Source: Ephemerocybe angulata
Lineage: Eukaryota; Basidiomycota; Agaricomycetes; Agaricales; Psathyrellaceae
NCBI GenBank assembly: GCA_013368325.1
Contig: JAACJK010000113.1
Coordinates: 248,001 to 312,000, forward strand
Direction: 5' to 3'
DNA length: 64,000 bases
In this document: positions 32,545-43,481 of the stretch, one piece after another
Position numbering within the stretch: position 1 is the stretch's first letter
Layout of the letters: each line of letters opens with the position of its first letter
The notes under the pieces: generated by a model
What the model saw: the letters and a program-made list of their open reading frames with translations, nothing else
Database searches by the model: none
What the model was told of the DNA's origin: nothing
Translations under genes and position numbers: made by a program

Positions 32545-33036
32545 TTAGGCACCGAAACCGTAGAGAGTGCGGCCGGAGCGCTTGAGAGCATAGACGACAT
32601 CGAGCGCAAGTAACGGTTTTACTATCGAAGGACCACTATCAGTATCCCCACACAAGAAACTAAGACTTGTTGTATGAACGCACCGCTTAGCATGCTCGGT
32701 GTAGGTGATGGAGTCACGGATGACGTTCTCGAGGAAGATCTTGAGGACACCACCGGTCTCCTCGTAGATGAGGCTGGAGATACGCTTCACACCTCCACGA
32801 CGGGCGAGACGATGATAGCGGGCTTGGTGATACCTATACACGGATGGGCGTACTGTTAGAACAGGCCCTTCGAATGTATGGTGAAGGGGAAACGCACCCT
32901 GAATGTTGTCGTGAAGAATCTTGCGGTGGCGCTTGGCTCCGCCCTTTCCGAGACCCTGCAGCGCAGCCGTCAACACCACAACCCACACAACGACAACAAG
33001 GAGACGCACCTTTCCGCCCTTTCCACGTCCAGACAT
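32545..33036 (-). pseudogene. Histone H4 gene with two frameshifts
   Basis: Four exons are recognised: 33036-33010 (MSGRGKGGK), 32955-32898 ([19 protein letters not shown]), 32833-32684 ([36 protein letters not shown]) and 32621-32545 ([19 protein letters not shown]). All three introns have GT-AG ends and lengths of 54, 64 and 62 nt. Exons 1 and 2 are canonical. Exon 3 has lost one base near 32812, where ATC CGT CGT CTC should stand, and exon 4 has gained one base near 32609, within the VTALDVV codons. With normal splicing the frame runs into TGA soon after the first indel. H4 is one of the most conserved proteins, so either this copy is dead or the sequence has errors at both places. It normally packages DNA with H3 in the nucleosome core; no H3 partner is seen here. 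Confidence 0.92.
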
Positions 33037-33194
33037 GTTAATTGCTTGAAGTTGAGGGGTAAGCTGAGTAAAAGTGGGCTGGAGATGACCGTCGAGGGTG
33101 TTCGACCGGTTGTGGTTGGTTGGCGGTGGCGAGGGGTGGTAGGGAAGAAAGAGGTGGGACAGGCGTGCAACGAAGCATGGTGCAGTGTGGTGGG

Positions 33195-34271
33195 CTGTAC
33201 TTCACACTCCCCCAGGAGTCCTGTAGGACTCCGGCTTGTCCATCGGACTTCCAATAGACTTTTGCCGGACTTACTATAAAAAGTGCATTTATATTGGAAG
33301 TCCATTGGAAGTCCACCGGAAGTCCAACAGGAGTCCAATAGAAGTCCAATAGAAGTCCAGCTTGTCCGGTAAAGTCCAGTTGAGTCCGGTTGAGACTTGA
33401 AAATCCAGTTCAAGTCCAGTTGGAGTCTAGCTAGACTCTTATGGTATTTTGGTAATTTAATACATATTGTGATGACTTCCATATATATCTGATATCTATT
33501 GGACTTCTAGTGGACACTTTTAACAATTCATATCTACTTTAAGTGTCTTGCTACACTTGAAAACAGATTTCTGCTAGATTCCTGCTGGACATCTTGCTGG
33601 ACTTCCTGCTGGACTCTTGCTGGACTTTTATTTTTATTTTGTATAAACATAGCCATCACTTTTTGATGCTTATGTTAATCAGAAGTTTCCAAAAATCTCC
33701 AATAATGGCCTGGGAAAATGCAAAATACTTTCCGAACATTGACTATAAATTGACAACTGCCCATATAATTGAGCTTACACCATTCAATCTAAGTCTTCTG
33801 ACAATGTGAATGATAGCATCAGCAAGTAATATGATGGGTTTCCAATGCTTGACAATAATGATGGCATCACCTATCACATTAGGCTTAATTACAAAAGAAT
33901 AATGATAGGCTTTTATGATTATACCTTAGTTATAACTGATGTGACTAGCATGTTCTACTTGCTCCCGGAGTCTAGCTGGACAGTCCACTGGACCGGCAGG
34001 ACTCCAGTTGGACTGGACACCTGCCAGACTGTACCAGACTCTAATTTGGCAGGTACTGGAGTCCAACTAGACCTTACTGGACTCTGCTGGACTCCGGTTC
34101 AGGGCACTTTTACCCCCCTTACCGGACAAAAAGTCCAGCAAAAGTCCAGGAAGTCCACCAGAAGTCCAGCAAAAGTCCAGGAAGTCCACCAGAAGTCCAG
34201 CAAGTCCACTGGACTTCCAGCGGAAGTCTAGCTGGAGTCCTGTGGGAATTATGGGGGAGTGCGAAGTCCTC
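33195..34271 (+). mobile_element. hAT-like non-autonomous element, family C copy 2 (complete)
   Basis: This 1077-bp element is flanked by GTGGTGGG at 33187-33194 and 34272-34279. The ends are CTGTACTTCACACTCCCCC and GGGGGAGTGCGAAGTCCTC, the same terminal logic as family A. The arms carry GGAAGTCCA/TGGACTTCC and AAGTCCAGC words, with tandem AAAGTCCAGGAAGTCCACCAG at 34139-34200. The centre is AT-rich and non-coding. It lies about 160 bp upstream of the H4 start. Confidence 0.88.
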
Positions 34272-34279
34272 GTGGTGGG

Positions 34280-34719
34280 AGCTGTGACTGGAGCGGGGTC
34301 TGAGTTTGGTCTGAGTTTGAAATTTGCCGCGGGCTTGAGAGCTCCGCCCGGCGAGAAGGTCATGATGAACTAAGGTCATCGTGAATTTCATCGTGAGTTG
34401 CACAGGAGTTGGTTAGTCTATTTACTTCTAGGTGTTGTAACTTTACATTGATTTTGTCCAGTAACTCCACCCATACCTTTGACAGGACTGGTATGGTCCA
34501 TTACGATGGTCGCCTGCAGAACATAGATATGATGGTTATCGTTGGCGAGAACACTGTCGATTCCTGAGAAATTGGGGACTGGTGGCATCCAGTAAAAAGT
34601 AGTGCTGGGGATGGCACCGTGGCACACTTGAGGAAGGCATCTGTACCAGGAAAGAGATTAGTGGATGGCTTCATAAATGTGACCTCATTTGAACAGGTGC
34701 ACTAGTTATGGCTAAGAAA
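34280..34719. other. No gene recognised
   Basis: Short frames only, with no recognised repeat. Confidence 0.5.
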
Positions 34720-35358
34720 TAATGATTGCAAATAGATACTATCATAGAATGGCCTCAATACAAAGGCGACAAGATCTTTGCTGACTTTAACATCATTGCG
34801 ACAAAATCATCATTGTTTGCAATCATTGTAAACTAGCCTTTGCAATCATTATCTACTGGCTATACTGCTTATAGCAAGATCAATAGAAATTGATTGATTG
34901 ATAGGGTGATTATATAACCACCAAAAAGCCAATTTTGGACACTTCAAAGCTCACTCTATTTATATTCTTTCCTCTCAGCTCAGTAACTGATAAATATAGA
35001 TTCACAGGCCCCCTAGACCCTCCCACCAAATATCTAACAGGAAAGTCCTGGGCAGAGAGGGGACTTGGCTCAAAAAAACTTCTAAGTTCCAATGATTGTA
35101 AACATAATGATGTCAAATAATGATGTTATTTAATGATTTCAAAGAATGATGTCAAACAGCACAATGATGTCAAATAATGATGTCAAACAATGATGTCAAA
35201 TAGTATAATGATGTTAAAGACTTTAATGATGGCAAATAGTATAATGACATCAAAGGGTATAATGATGTTGCAATAATTGAGAATATATTCCTTTGGCATC
35301 ATTAAATGCCCTGATTGTATTGAGGCCATTCTATGATAGTGTCTATTTGCAATCATTA
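34720..35358. mobile_element. Foldback/MITE-like element with long inverted ends
   Basis: About 54 bp at each end are nearly perfect inverted copies: TAATGATTGCAAATAGA then ACTATCATAGAATGGCC on the left, and their complement on the right (about 35305-35358). Inversion continues more weakly outside (AGTTATGGCT on the left, AGCCATAACC on the right). The interior 35090-35280 is built from AATGATGTCAAA-like units. No clear target duplication was found. Its right end coincides with the truncation of the NTPase remnant. Confidence 0.75.
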
Positions 35359-37040
35359 GGGAAGCCATAACCACTCACAGGTGCTAGAAATGGAGTGGGC
35401 CTCTCTGCTGCCACACAGGTGTTTATGCACCATCTGTTCATATGCCCAACCTGCAGCAGGTCTCGTGTATGAGTGCGAGCTGAAGGCATTGAAGAGTGCG
35501 AGGGTATCTTTCTTCTCCAACACAGCGGCCTCCTGGTTGAAGATTTCCCTAAGGTCAACTGTTGGGATGGAATATAAGCCTATATTCGACAACAGAGTCT
35601 TGGGCCGAATGAAGACAAGGGTGGAGCCATGACTGTCCAGCATTTCCTGTTTGCATGTCAAGAAGGACAATGGACTCACCCATATTTCCTGGGCTACTCG
35701 CATTGCAGCTTCTGTAAGTTTTGCTTCGATCTCTGCATCCTGGTCATTCCCGGCCATGATCCTGACAATCGTCCACGTACAAGGACCCCATTTGTTAACG
35801 AGGTGGAAAACATTCCTGGTATCATACCGCCAACACTCTTTTCTGTGGAGAACAAGTGGAGAACTGGCAATAAGTGCACCGAGACCACCTACATGATGAC
35901 TATGATCTCAGGCAGACTGGGCAATTCCAAGATAAACTTGTGACGACCCTTCTACTTCACCCATTCATGCGATCTCCCGCCTTTGGGTGACGATGCCTAG
36001 ATGAGCAACTCGGGAGTGTTTAAAAAGATGTCAGATGGTGCTATGAGGTTGGCATTGCTGTCAGCTAGGGCCCAGCATTTGCTGAGTCGCATACAGTTCC
36101 TGGACAGTGGGGCACACATCAGGGGGTCAGCGCTCAAATGAGCTACCTTTATAACCTGAGGCATACCTTCATAAACATCGACCATCTATAAAAAGGCCCC
36201 AATTCTTTCAGTCTCCTTGATATGTTCATAGATAGGTGGGTATACATGGTGGAAAGTGAAATGGGTATTAGTAATGGTCATACGACAAAATGAGTTAGAA
36301 TGAGAGCGATGATCTGCAGCGCCTTCAACAACCTGATGCTGCCACCGATATCTTACTACCAGCATAAATCCTAAGCTTAATTGGTGCTAACCTTTTCAGC
36401 TCTGACCAGCTTTAGGCATGGCATAATGGCTTTAGACTCATTGAAGATAGATGGATGCTGGAAATCAGTATCTTATTGTCCCTTCCGGTGAAGAGTTTGT
36501 CAACTATGGTGAGCCTTAGGTACAAGATCATACTTGGATCATACCTTCGAAGTCGAGTGGAGATGTAGCGGAAACATAACCTGGACCTTGTCAATTCTTG
36601 CTTTGTCAATAAGTGCCTGCTCTGGATCCTCAATGATGCATTGCTACTGGCAGAAGATCGAGAGAGTTAGTGAACTTATGTCAGTGAGATGAAATCTGAT
36701 AGGCGGTGTAATGTGCAGAGGGCGGCAGCCTGCTGGACAGCAATTGCTATGCCCAGCCCAAATATCTGAGTTGTGCTTTGTCAACCTCTCATCACGCTCT
36801 AGCCAAGGCGTAGGTTCCATCAGTATGGGTACTATGACTGCGCATATCGTAACTTTGGTTTGCGATAACATGTGGAGCAGGCTCTACTTTGACGTTGACA
36901 ACACTGACTGGCTGAATTTGAGCAATTTTTATTCGGTGGGGACAAAGGACCTAATTCCTAATGATTGTGCCATATGCCAGGCTGTGAACTAGAGTCATGA
37001 AGGTCTTTTTACCACTTCCAAAAAGGATGGGAGATTCAAA
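35356..37040 (-). pseudogene. Crinkler/RHS-like P-loop NTPase remnant
   Basis: A Walker A-like SPILFGSGKKTFMTLV lies at about 37025-36983. Downstream are WALADSNANLIAPSDIF (about 36080) and, in the last block (35757-35356), LFNAFSSHSYTRPAAGWAYEQMVHKHL. These match the order in Crinkler/RHS-type proteins of fungi: an NTPase core, a DSN segment and an AGW-FE-H motif before the nuclease-like tail. The tail is cut off where the foldback element begins (35358). Frames change between the blocks; some changes could be introns, but I could not connect all exons, so I call it a remnant. Such proteins form large families in mushroom genomes, often near transposons. The assignment rests on short motifs recalled from the family. 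Confidence 0.5.
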
Positions 37041-38092
37041 TCAGCAGATTGAAGGATAGGGAGAGGGGCGGATATTGTCAACTAATAACCACTCCAATAT
37101 ATAAGATATGTTGGTGGCCGGCCTCTATTTATACTAAAATTATTCTTGTCAGATCAGAACTGAGTGAAATATGAATGAGTCAGTTTCACATTCTCCTTAG
37201 CTAAATGAGCTTAATGTTGATATTATGGCATTTCCATCATTTTCAAGGTATAGCTATAAAAATAGATTATGGCACATATACCACTTTACTCTCCTCATTC
37301 CACACTTTCTAATGATACCAAAATCACACTTATCAGACAAGAACTAAGTGAGATATGAAGGAATCATTCAACACTCCTCTTATCTAAATAAGATGTCATG
37401 ATCTGCATGACATCATGGCAGTCATTAATCACAGTGATTTCATGCAAATCATGATGTCACAGGTACAGGTCCCATCAATGACATCATAGGTCTGGATCTG
37501 ATATCTCATATTTGATGTATTATATTATAATGATGGCAGCTGTGATCTGGACCTGCTAGATGATGGCACTGCCCCTCGCTTTGGTCGGCGAGCAGCCTCT
37601 GATGTGCCCCAATCAACTCCTAGTCACAGGACTCAAAGACGAGTCGACAAGCATCTCGCACTTGGGCCCCACTGTCATAAGTGTGAATAACCTTGTGAGC
37701 TGTGAATTTCTAATGAAGGATGGGCGTACGTGGGCATTCCCTTGGGACACGCAAACACCAACTTCCATTGTGGGGAGTCACTTTAAGTATTGTAGTGTTA
37801 AGTTGGGTCGTAAAATAAGGAGGTGAAATGCAAGACAAGCAGTTCTGATTCCCAAACTGATGCATTTAAATGGTAGTGGTGATTTTGTAGCCAACCAAGA
37901 GCATTGAGGTGTGGCTTGTCTCTCCAAGGCAAAAAATTTCAGAGGGGATACAGATCTGGTCCACCCTAGGTTTCATCTGCCAGACAGGGGTTTTGTTACG
38001 GATATTCATCTACCTTTGCTTCCTGAACAGCTCGTTATGATCTTTATAATTTTCTTGTCAACTTTTATGTTTCTCTTTCTAAAGCAATTTTG
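37041..38092. other. No gene recognised
   Basis: Repetitive ATGACATCAT and ATGATGTCA words occur at 37390-37520. A short plus-strand frame at 37561-37826 (starting MMALPLALVGEQP) has no recognisable family and may be chance. Confidence 0.4.
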
Positions 38093-38581
38093 CTGTAATT
38101 CGCAGTCCCCCACCTGTTCGCGTGGACTCCACGTGGACTCCACAAAGAATCCAGTGGCATACCAGTGGACTAAAAGCCAAATTTTTGGCAGGCCCCCTGC
38201 CAAAATCAGTCCACAAACAGTCCATGAGCAGTCCACGCCCCCCTGCCAGGCTCTGTGGAGTCCATGTTGACTCTGATTGTGGACTGAATCCACTGGACTC
38301 ATGTGGACTACCACTGGACTCAAACCACTGGACTGATTATGGACTACTGCTGGACTACCACTAATGATGATTTTTGGTCCCATCATTTTTATTATATAAT
38401 ACTGTTGTCATTGTTTTGTAGTGTTGATGCTATAAAATAACTAAGCAATTGGTTAAAAACTAGTCTCACAATCAGCAAAGTGATTTCCGAGCATCAACTT
38501 TGCAATCTAAAAATAGGATATGGTATAGGGTATAGTCTAATTACAAGGTAAAATATATAAGACCAGATAGCCTAGTGGCTA

Positions 38582-41500
38582 TGGAGCGCGGCACCTAGTC
38601 CTCGCTACTTTTGGACAACCGCCATTGGGAGGGATCAACGAGTTTGGGGCAAGATCAGTACCCAAAAATGGAAATTCCAGTAAATAGAGATTTTAACAGC
38701 ATTTCAATTTGAACATCATTTTTGTCTTCTACTCTACATCCACAATAAAGCGAATACAATGCCACCTGGACGCCAGAAGCAATCGAAAATCAATGCAGCT
38801 GCTCGAGCACGCAAAGCACGCATGGAACAGCGAGAACATCCCGAAAATTCAGTTGAATTCGACACCGGCACCCTGTCCGATTCTTCGAGCGGATCCATGC
38901 CCGGGCTGGCACCAATCGAGCTGAGTGACAAGGAAGATGGGGGATGGGATGGGTCGGTCAATTACTGGCCATCCTCGGACAGCGAGTTCTGCTGGACTGA
39001 TACCAGTGGAGAGAGTGACTCCGCCGAGGGCTCGGGCGACGAGATCAAGGAGCTGGAGGGTGATGAGCTGCATGCGAGCCTTGATGCCGAGCTTGAACGC
39101 GAGCTGCAGGAGCTGGGTGTTGCCAACAATGCTCCCGGCTTTCTTGTGAAGACGGCGAAGGGGTTTACTGCGAAGAAATGGTCAAAAATCGAGCAGAAGC
39201 AACGCTCTGGTGTTCACCTGGGAAACTCGAAGCGGACCGCTGAGAGGAATGGGAAGAAGGCACGGGAAAAGGCAAAGGGTGATGCTGTATTGAGGAAAAC
39301 GTGAGTACGAATCAATAGCTTCGAGGTATGAACAAACGGCTCACTGTTTGTGCTTTTTTGTCAGTCCCGGCGCTGAGTTAATGCGCCAGTTTGTGCTCGC
39401 CGGTAACAAGCAACGAGCAGCGAAGGCCCCTGCGGCGCCTGCTGATGGTGGCAGCGACGACATCGAGATTCTCGATGGACCAGCCCTGCCGGTGCAAGAC
39501 TTCTCTGGAGCTGCTGGTGGAAATGCGATTACGGGCGCACCAGGTGTCACGGCGGCGGGTGACGAAGTCTTCCAAGGATATCTTTCGGAGGACGATGATC
39601 TGGAGGCAGAGGGATTTCTGGAGAGTGATGACTGGGCAGATGACGAAGACGACGGGCTCACCGAATCCGACGATGCACCTGGGGCTGCGCTGGTGCCCAT
39701 CGATGGTGACAGCAACACGGAATCAATGTTCACCGTGCCGGATGCACCACCACCCAAGCGACGCAAGCTGGATGTCCCTGCCCGCAAGGCTCGTCAGCTG
39801 AAGCAGGCTGAGCGGAAGGATGCCATTTCAAAAGCGCTGGTTGCGCTCTCCAAGTTGCTCAAATCGAAGCGACCTGACGTGTTTGAGGGCGGACGGACTG
39901 GCCTGCAGGCATCTCGCGCTCGGGGCCTCGAAGCGATGTTGCAGATGATGGTGAAGGGAGGAAGAGGCTGGGTGGAAGCATCGAAGCATGCTGCGGAGGG
40001 TCGAGGGTTATCTGGGAACTCGGGAGGTCGGATGCTGCGGTTGTGGGGAAGGGAGTGGGTCGAGCAGCGAAAGCTCCCCACGTCACGTCGTGGCAAGCAT
40101 GGGAAATCGTTCTCATTCCTGGACGATCCGGAAATTCGGGCGGAACTCCGGTCGTACGTACGCTCAAACAAGTGGTCGACGGACCCAGCCAAACTTGCGA
40201 AATTCACCAAATCAGAAATGATCCCAGCTGTGTCGAAGAAGTATGGTCAGCAGCTCATTGAGGTCGAGATACCGGCAGGCCTGAAGAAGTATATCGACTC
40301 CGAGCTCTCACCTCGCATGCACATGAAGGTCAAAAAGGGTATTTCATTGTCAACCGCACGTCGATGGCTGAGGAGAGAGGGCTTCAGCTTTACGGAGCAC
40401 AGCAAGGGCCTGTATTTTGATGGTCACGAGCGCCCGGACGTCGTTCATTACCGCCAGAACACCTTTCTTCCCGCGATGAAGGAGTACCGAAAGCGGATGG
40501 TGGAGTACATTGTTGGTGATGTGGACAAGGAGGTGGTGAAGGACAGGAAGGGAGAACGAAAATTGGTTCTGGTGGCGCATAATGAGATGACGGCCCAAGC
40601 GAACGACGGAAAGAAGAAGAGTTGGATCTTGGAAGGAGAGCAACTGTTACGGAAGAAAGGTGTTGGGCGTGGGCTGCATCAGAGTGATGTGATTTGCTTG
40701 ACTCATGGTTGGTTGAAGGAGGCAAGCCAAACTCTTGAGTACGGCAAGAACTATGAAGGCTATTGGACTGGAGAGCTTTTCGTTAAACAGGTTGATCACT
40801 ATCATTCATTATTACCTTAAATTGAAAGCTAATTTACGATATGATAGCTTCAGGAGAAAATCATACCAGCATTTGAGAAGCTTCATCCCACGGATGAATA
40901 CCAGGCTCTTATTATGGTTGACAACTCCCAGGGCCATTCGGCGTACTCTGCTGATGCCTTGGTGGTGAATCGCATGAATATGAGGCCTGGTGGGAAGCAG
41001 CCCAAGATGCGGCGCACTTGGTTCTATTCTTTTGCCCGCCGGGGCAGGATCGAACAAGACATGGTCTTCCCAGAAGACCATCCCGAGTTTCCCGGCCAAG
41101 CCAAAGGTATGAAGCAGGTCCTTGTGGAACGTGGATTATGGAGAGAGAAATTGGTGAAGGCGTGCAGCGGTGTTGGCTGCTCTGTTGCAGCTATTGATTG
41201 CTGTGCAAAGCGCATCCTCGAGCATCAGCCTGACTTTTTGGCCCAGAAGTCTCTGGTTCAAGAGGTTATTGAGGCTCGGGGACATTTGTGCATATTCCTC
41301 CCCAAGTTTCATTGTGAACTCAACTTCATTGAATTCTTTTGGGGGGCTGTCAAGCGATACCTTCGGGAGAACTGTGATTATACGTTCGACACACTCAAGA
41401 CCAACATGCCGACAGCGCTGGCATCCGTTCAAATTTCTACCATCCGGAAGTGGGAGCATAGAATGATTTGGTGGATGGAGGCTTATGAGGGTGGGTTGAA

Positions 41501-41824
41501 TGTGAAGGATGCCCAATTCAAGGTCAGGGAGTTTAGTTCTCGCAAGTACAAGTCCCACAGGCGTGTTCCAGAGAGCCTTGCACGCTCGCTTGACCAATAG
41601 ATAGCCCCTATTCCTTATAAATTTCCTTTTTGGGCTATGCCCGCCATTCACCAGTTGACCGAAAGTTATACTACGTCTCGAAGTTGGAATTTCAAGAAAT
41701 GCTCTTGTAGTTTTGTTCATACCATCTATTTGAATGTTTTTACAAGAGGAATAGTCTCTGTCATCATTTCCCATGGCCGATTATTTTATGTACAAAAGTA
41801 GCGAGGACTAGGCGCCGCGCTCCA
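38582..41824 (+). mobile_element. Complete TA-target DNA transposon (Tc1/mariner-like) with 32-bp inverted ends
   Basis: The 3243-bp element is flanked by TA (38580-38581 and 41825-41826). Its inverted ends begin TGGAGCGCGGC and are about 32 bp long with one obvious mismatch (CGGCACC against CGGCGCC). It holds one spliced transposase gene. The unoccupied sequence CTAGTGGCTAGCACTC is seen in family A copies 1 (9380-9400, minus strand) and 4, which confirms the limits and the TA duplication. Confidence 0.94.
38759..41600 (+). CDS. DDE transposase of the TA-target element, first catalytic residue apparently lost
   Basis: Three exons (38759-39300, 39365-40790, 40848-41600) join in phase across introns of 64 nt (GTGAGT...TTGTCAG) and 57 nt (GTTGAT...GATAG) to give 906 residues. 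The N-terminal half is acidic and low-complexity (LSDKEDGGWDGS, YLSEDDDLEAEGF), followed by helical DNA-binding-like sequence. The catalytic part has KGVGRGLHQSDVICLTHGWL, the second Asp at 681 (IMVDNSQGHSAY) and the Glu at 818 (FLPKFHCELNFIEFFWG). In mushroom relatives the first catalytic motif reads HDE; here codon 587 (40581-40583) is AAT, giving HNE. GAT to AAT is one transition. The protein should cut and rejoin the element ends, but Asn in place of the metal-binding Asp would be expected to abolish this. Confidence 0.9.
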
Positions 41825-42169
41825 TAGCACTCATGCCAAAAGCTTAGTAATGGTCTCAGGTTCAATCCTGAGGCATGCCATTTATTTTCTTTCTGTCAAA
41901 AGTAGAGATCATAAGAGTTCACATGGACTCCATGTGGACTCCATATGGACTCCACTGGCTTGGGAATAGATATAAACTCTTAAGTCTAATATGGACTGGC
42001 TGTGGAGGGGGGGTGGACTGATTGTGGAGGGGGTATGGACTCCACATGGACTCCACAATGAGTTCACTGGTCAGAGTCCACGAAACACCCACAGTCCAGT
42101 GGTAGACCAGTGGACTGTAGCCAGTCCACGTGGAGTCCACGTGAACAGGTGGGGGACTGCGAATTACAG

Positions 42170-43480
42170 GGAAGGCTGCCAATGGTGGTAGCATTGATTG
42201 GAAGAGGCGAGAGGATTGCGAGAAGATGATTACTGGAGGACGACGAGTGAGGATGCCAAGGCACTGGATGCTGATGGGGATGCTGCAAGAGGGGGAGCTC
42301 GCAAAGGGCAGACAGTCTGCCAACCCAGGGTTGGATGTGTCCGATAGTATGCTCATGCCAGAGTCGGACTTGCATGAAATTACCTGGAGCTGTGATTACC
42401 CTCTCCCAATGCCTAATGCCAATGACCCAACCCAACTGCACTATAGTCAGAAGCGCCCAATTCCAAGCCAGGTTCTCTTGACGACAGTGGAGAGTGGATC
42501 GCGGTGAGGAGCGGGCTTTTTGAAAACACAACGAAATGTGACATTTCATCAACCCATCGCGAGCTGTGATGTTGCACCAACAGAGGCGCTGAGGTCAAGT
42601 TTGAGTACTGAGTCATTATATATTGAATGAATCATATTACTGTGCTAGGTGATGGTGACGGCGAATTAAATGGTGCAAATAGGTCTGAATCAATGGAGGA
42701 AAGCGACATTTCCCGGTAAGTGCAAAGTTTCTGTGAGGCAGCCTTCATTTGCGAAGCTTGAGCTATCCTAACCCTCACATCTCGCATGAGAGCAGCACAC
42801 TTGTTCTTCAATTCCTTTCTTGCACTCTGCACCTTTGACTTTCGATTTATCTTTGCTATTTGAGTGATAGGCCTGCCTCAGAACCTTTCACTTCCTGTTA
42901 TTTTACGAGTATTGCTGAAGATGTGATAATAGACATACATGTAGTGCCATAATTTTTCGTAGCTTACGCTTGACTCTCAGATGTATCCTAATGCCTTGTT
43001 CCATCTGCAGGACTAGTAAATGAGGATCACTGTTCTTTACAATAGATACACTAGAATCGGAGCATGAGTCGCTTTCATCCTATGATACTGCACAGGCACT
43101 CACGCTGTAACATGTCCTACATCAATAGGAATAAAATTACCACAATATTCGAGTGGTCCAATAGATATTGCATTCTCTTCATGTAGCCCAGTCAGTGAAT
43201 AACATCGGCAGAGATTTTCTGATGTAATTTGAATAATCATTATGCCAATTGCCTTGGAACTGTGGCTTGTGATCAGTACCAGCCTAGAGACAATGAATGA
43301 GCAACTTACAACATTGTTCTGTGTGATAGATTCCTTGCAGGAAATTTGAGAAGGATAGACCAGTAAGTATCAGATACTTGGTAGGTGTATGTGTTCATCC
43401 AGGACCAACACATCGGTGTATCCTTATCGTCAGGAAACATTGTTTTGAATTGAGGAAGAAAAGTGGGTAATCGCTGATAG
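42170..43480. other. No gene recognised
   Basis: Only short frames are present and I see no repeat shared with the rest of the window. Confidence 0.5.
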
Positions 43481-43481
43481 C

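Larger units (their letters stand above)
38093..42169 (-). mobile_element. hAT-like family A copy 3, split by a TA-target transposon
   Basis: The outer element is the two family A parts 38093-38579 and 41827-42169, about 830 bp together. Unlike the other copies, both ends read CTGTAATTCGCAG, and the flanks (CAATTTTG on the left, GGAAGGCT on the right) are not duplications. It may have arisen by recombination or end conversion. The tRNA-like core is split by the inner element, between TAGCCTAGTGGC and GCACTC, while the B-box GGTTCAATCC near 41859 remains. Confidence 0.8.

Noticed and set aside
37561..37826. Plus-strand 88-residue frame
   Set aside because: No family, no splice partner and flanked by repetitive ATGATGTCA words; kept only as a remark.
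38085..42177. 8-bp duplication around family A copy 3
   Set aside because: Flanks CAATTTTG and GGAAGGCT do not match and both ends are of the same type, so I do not claim a simple insertion.
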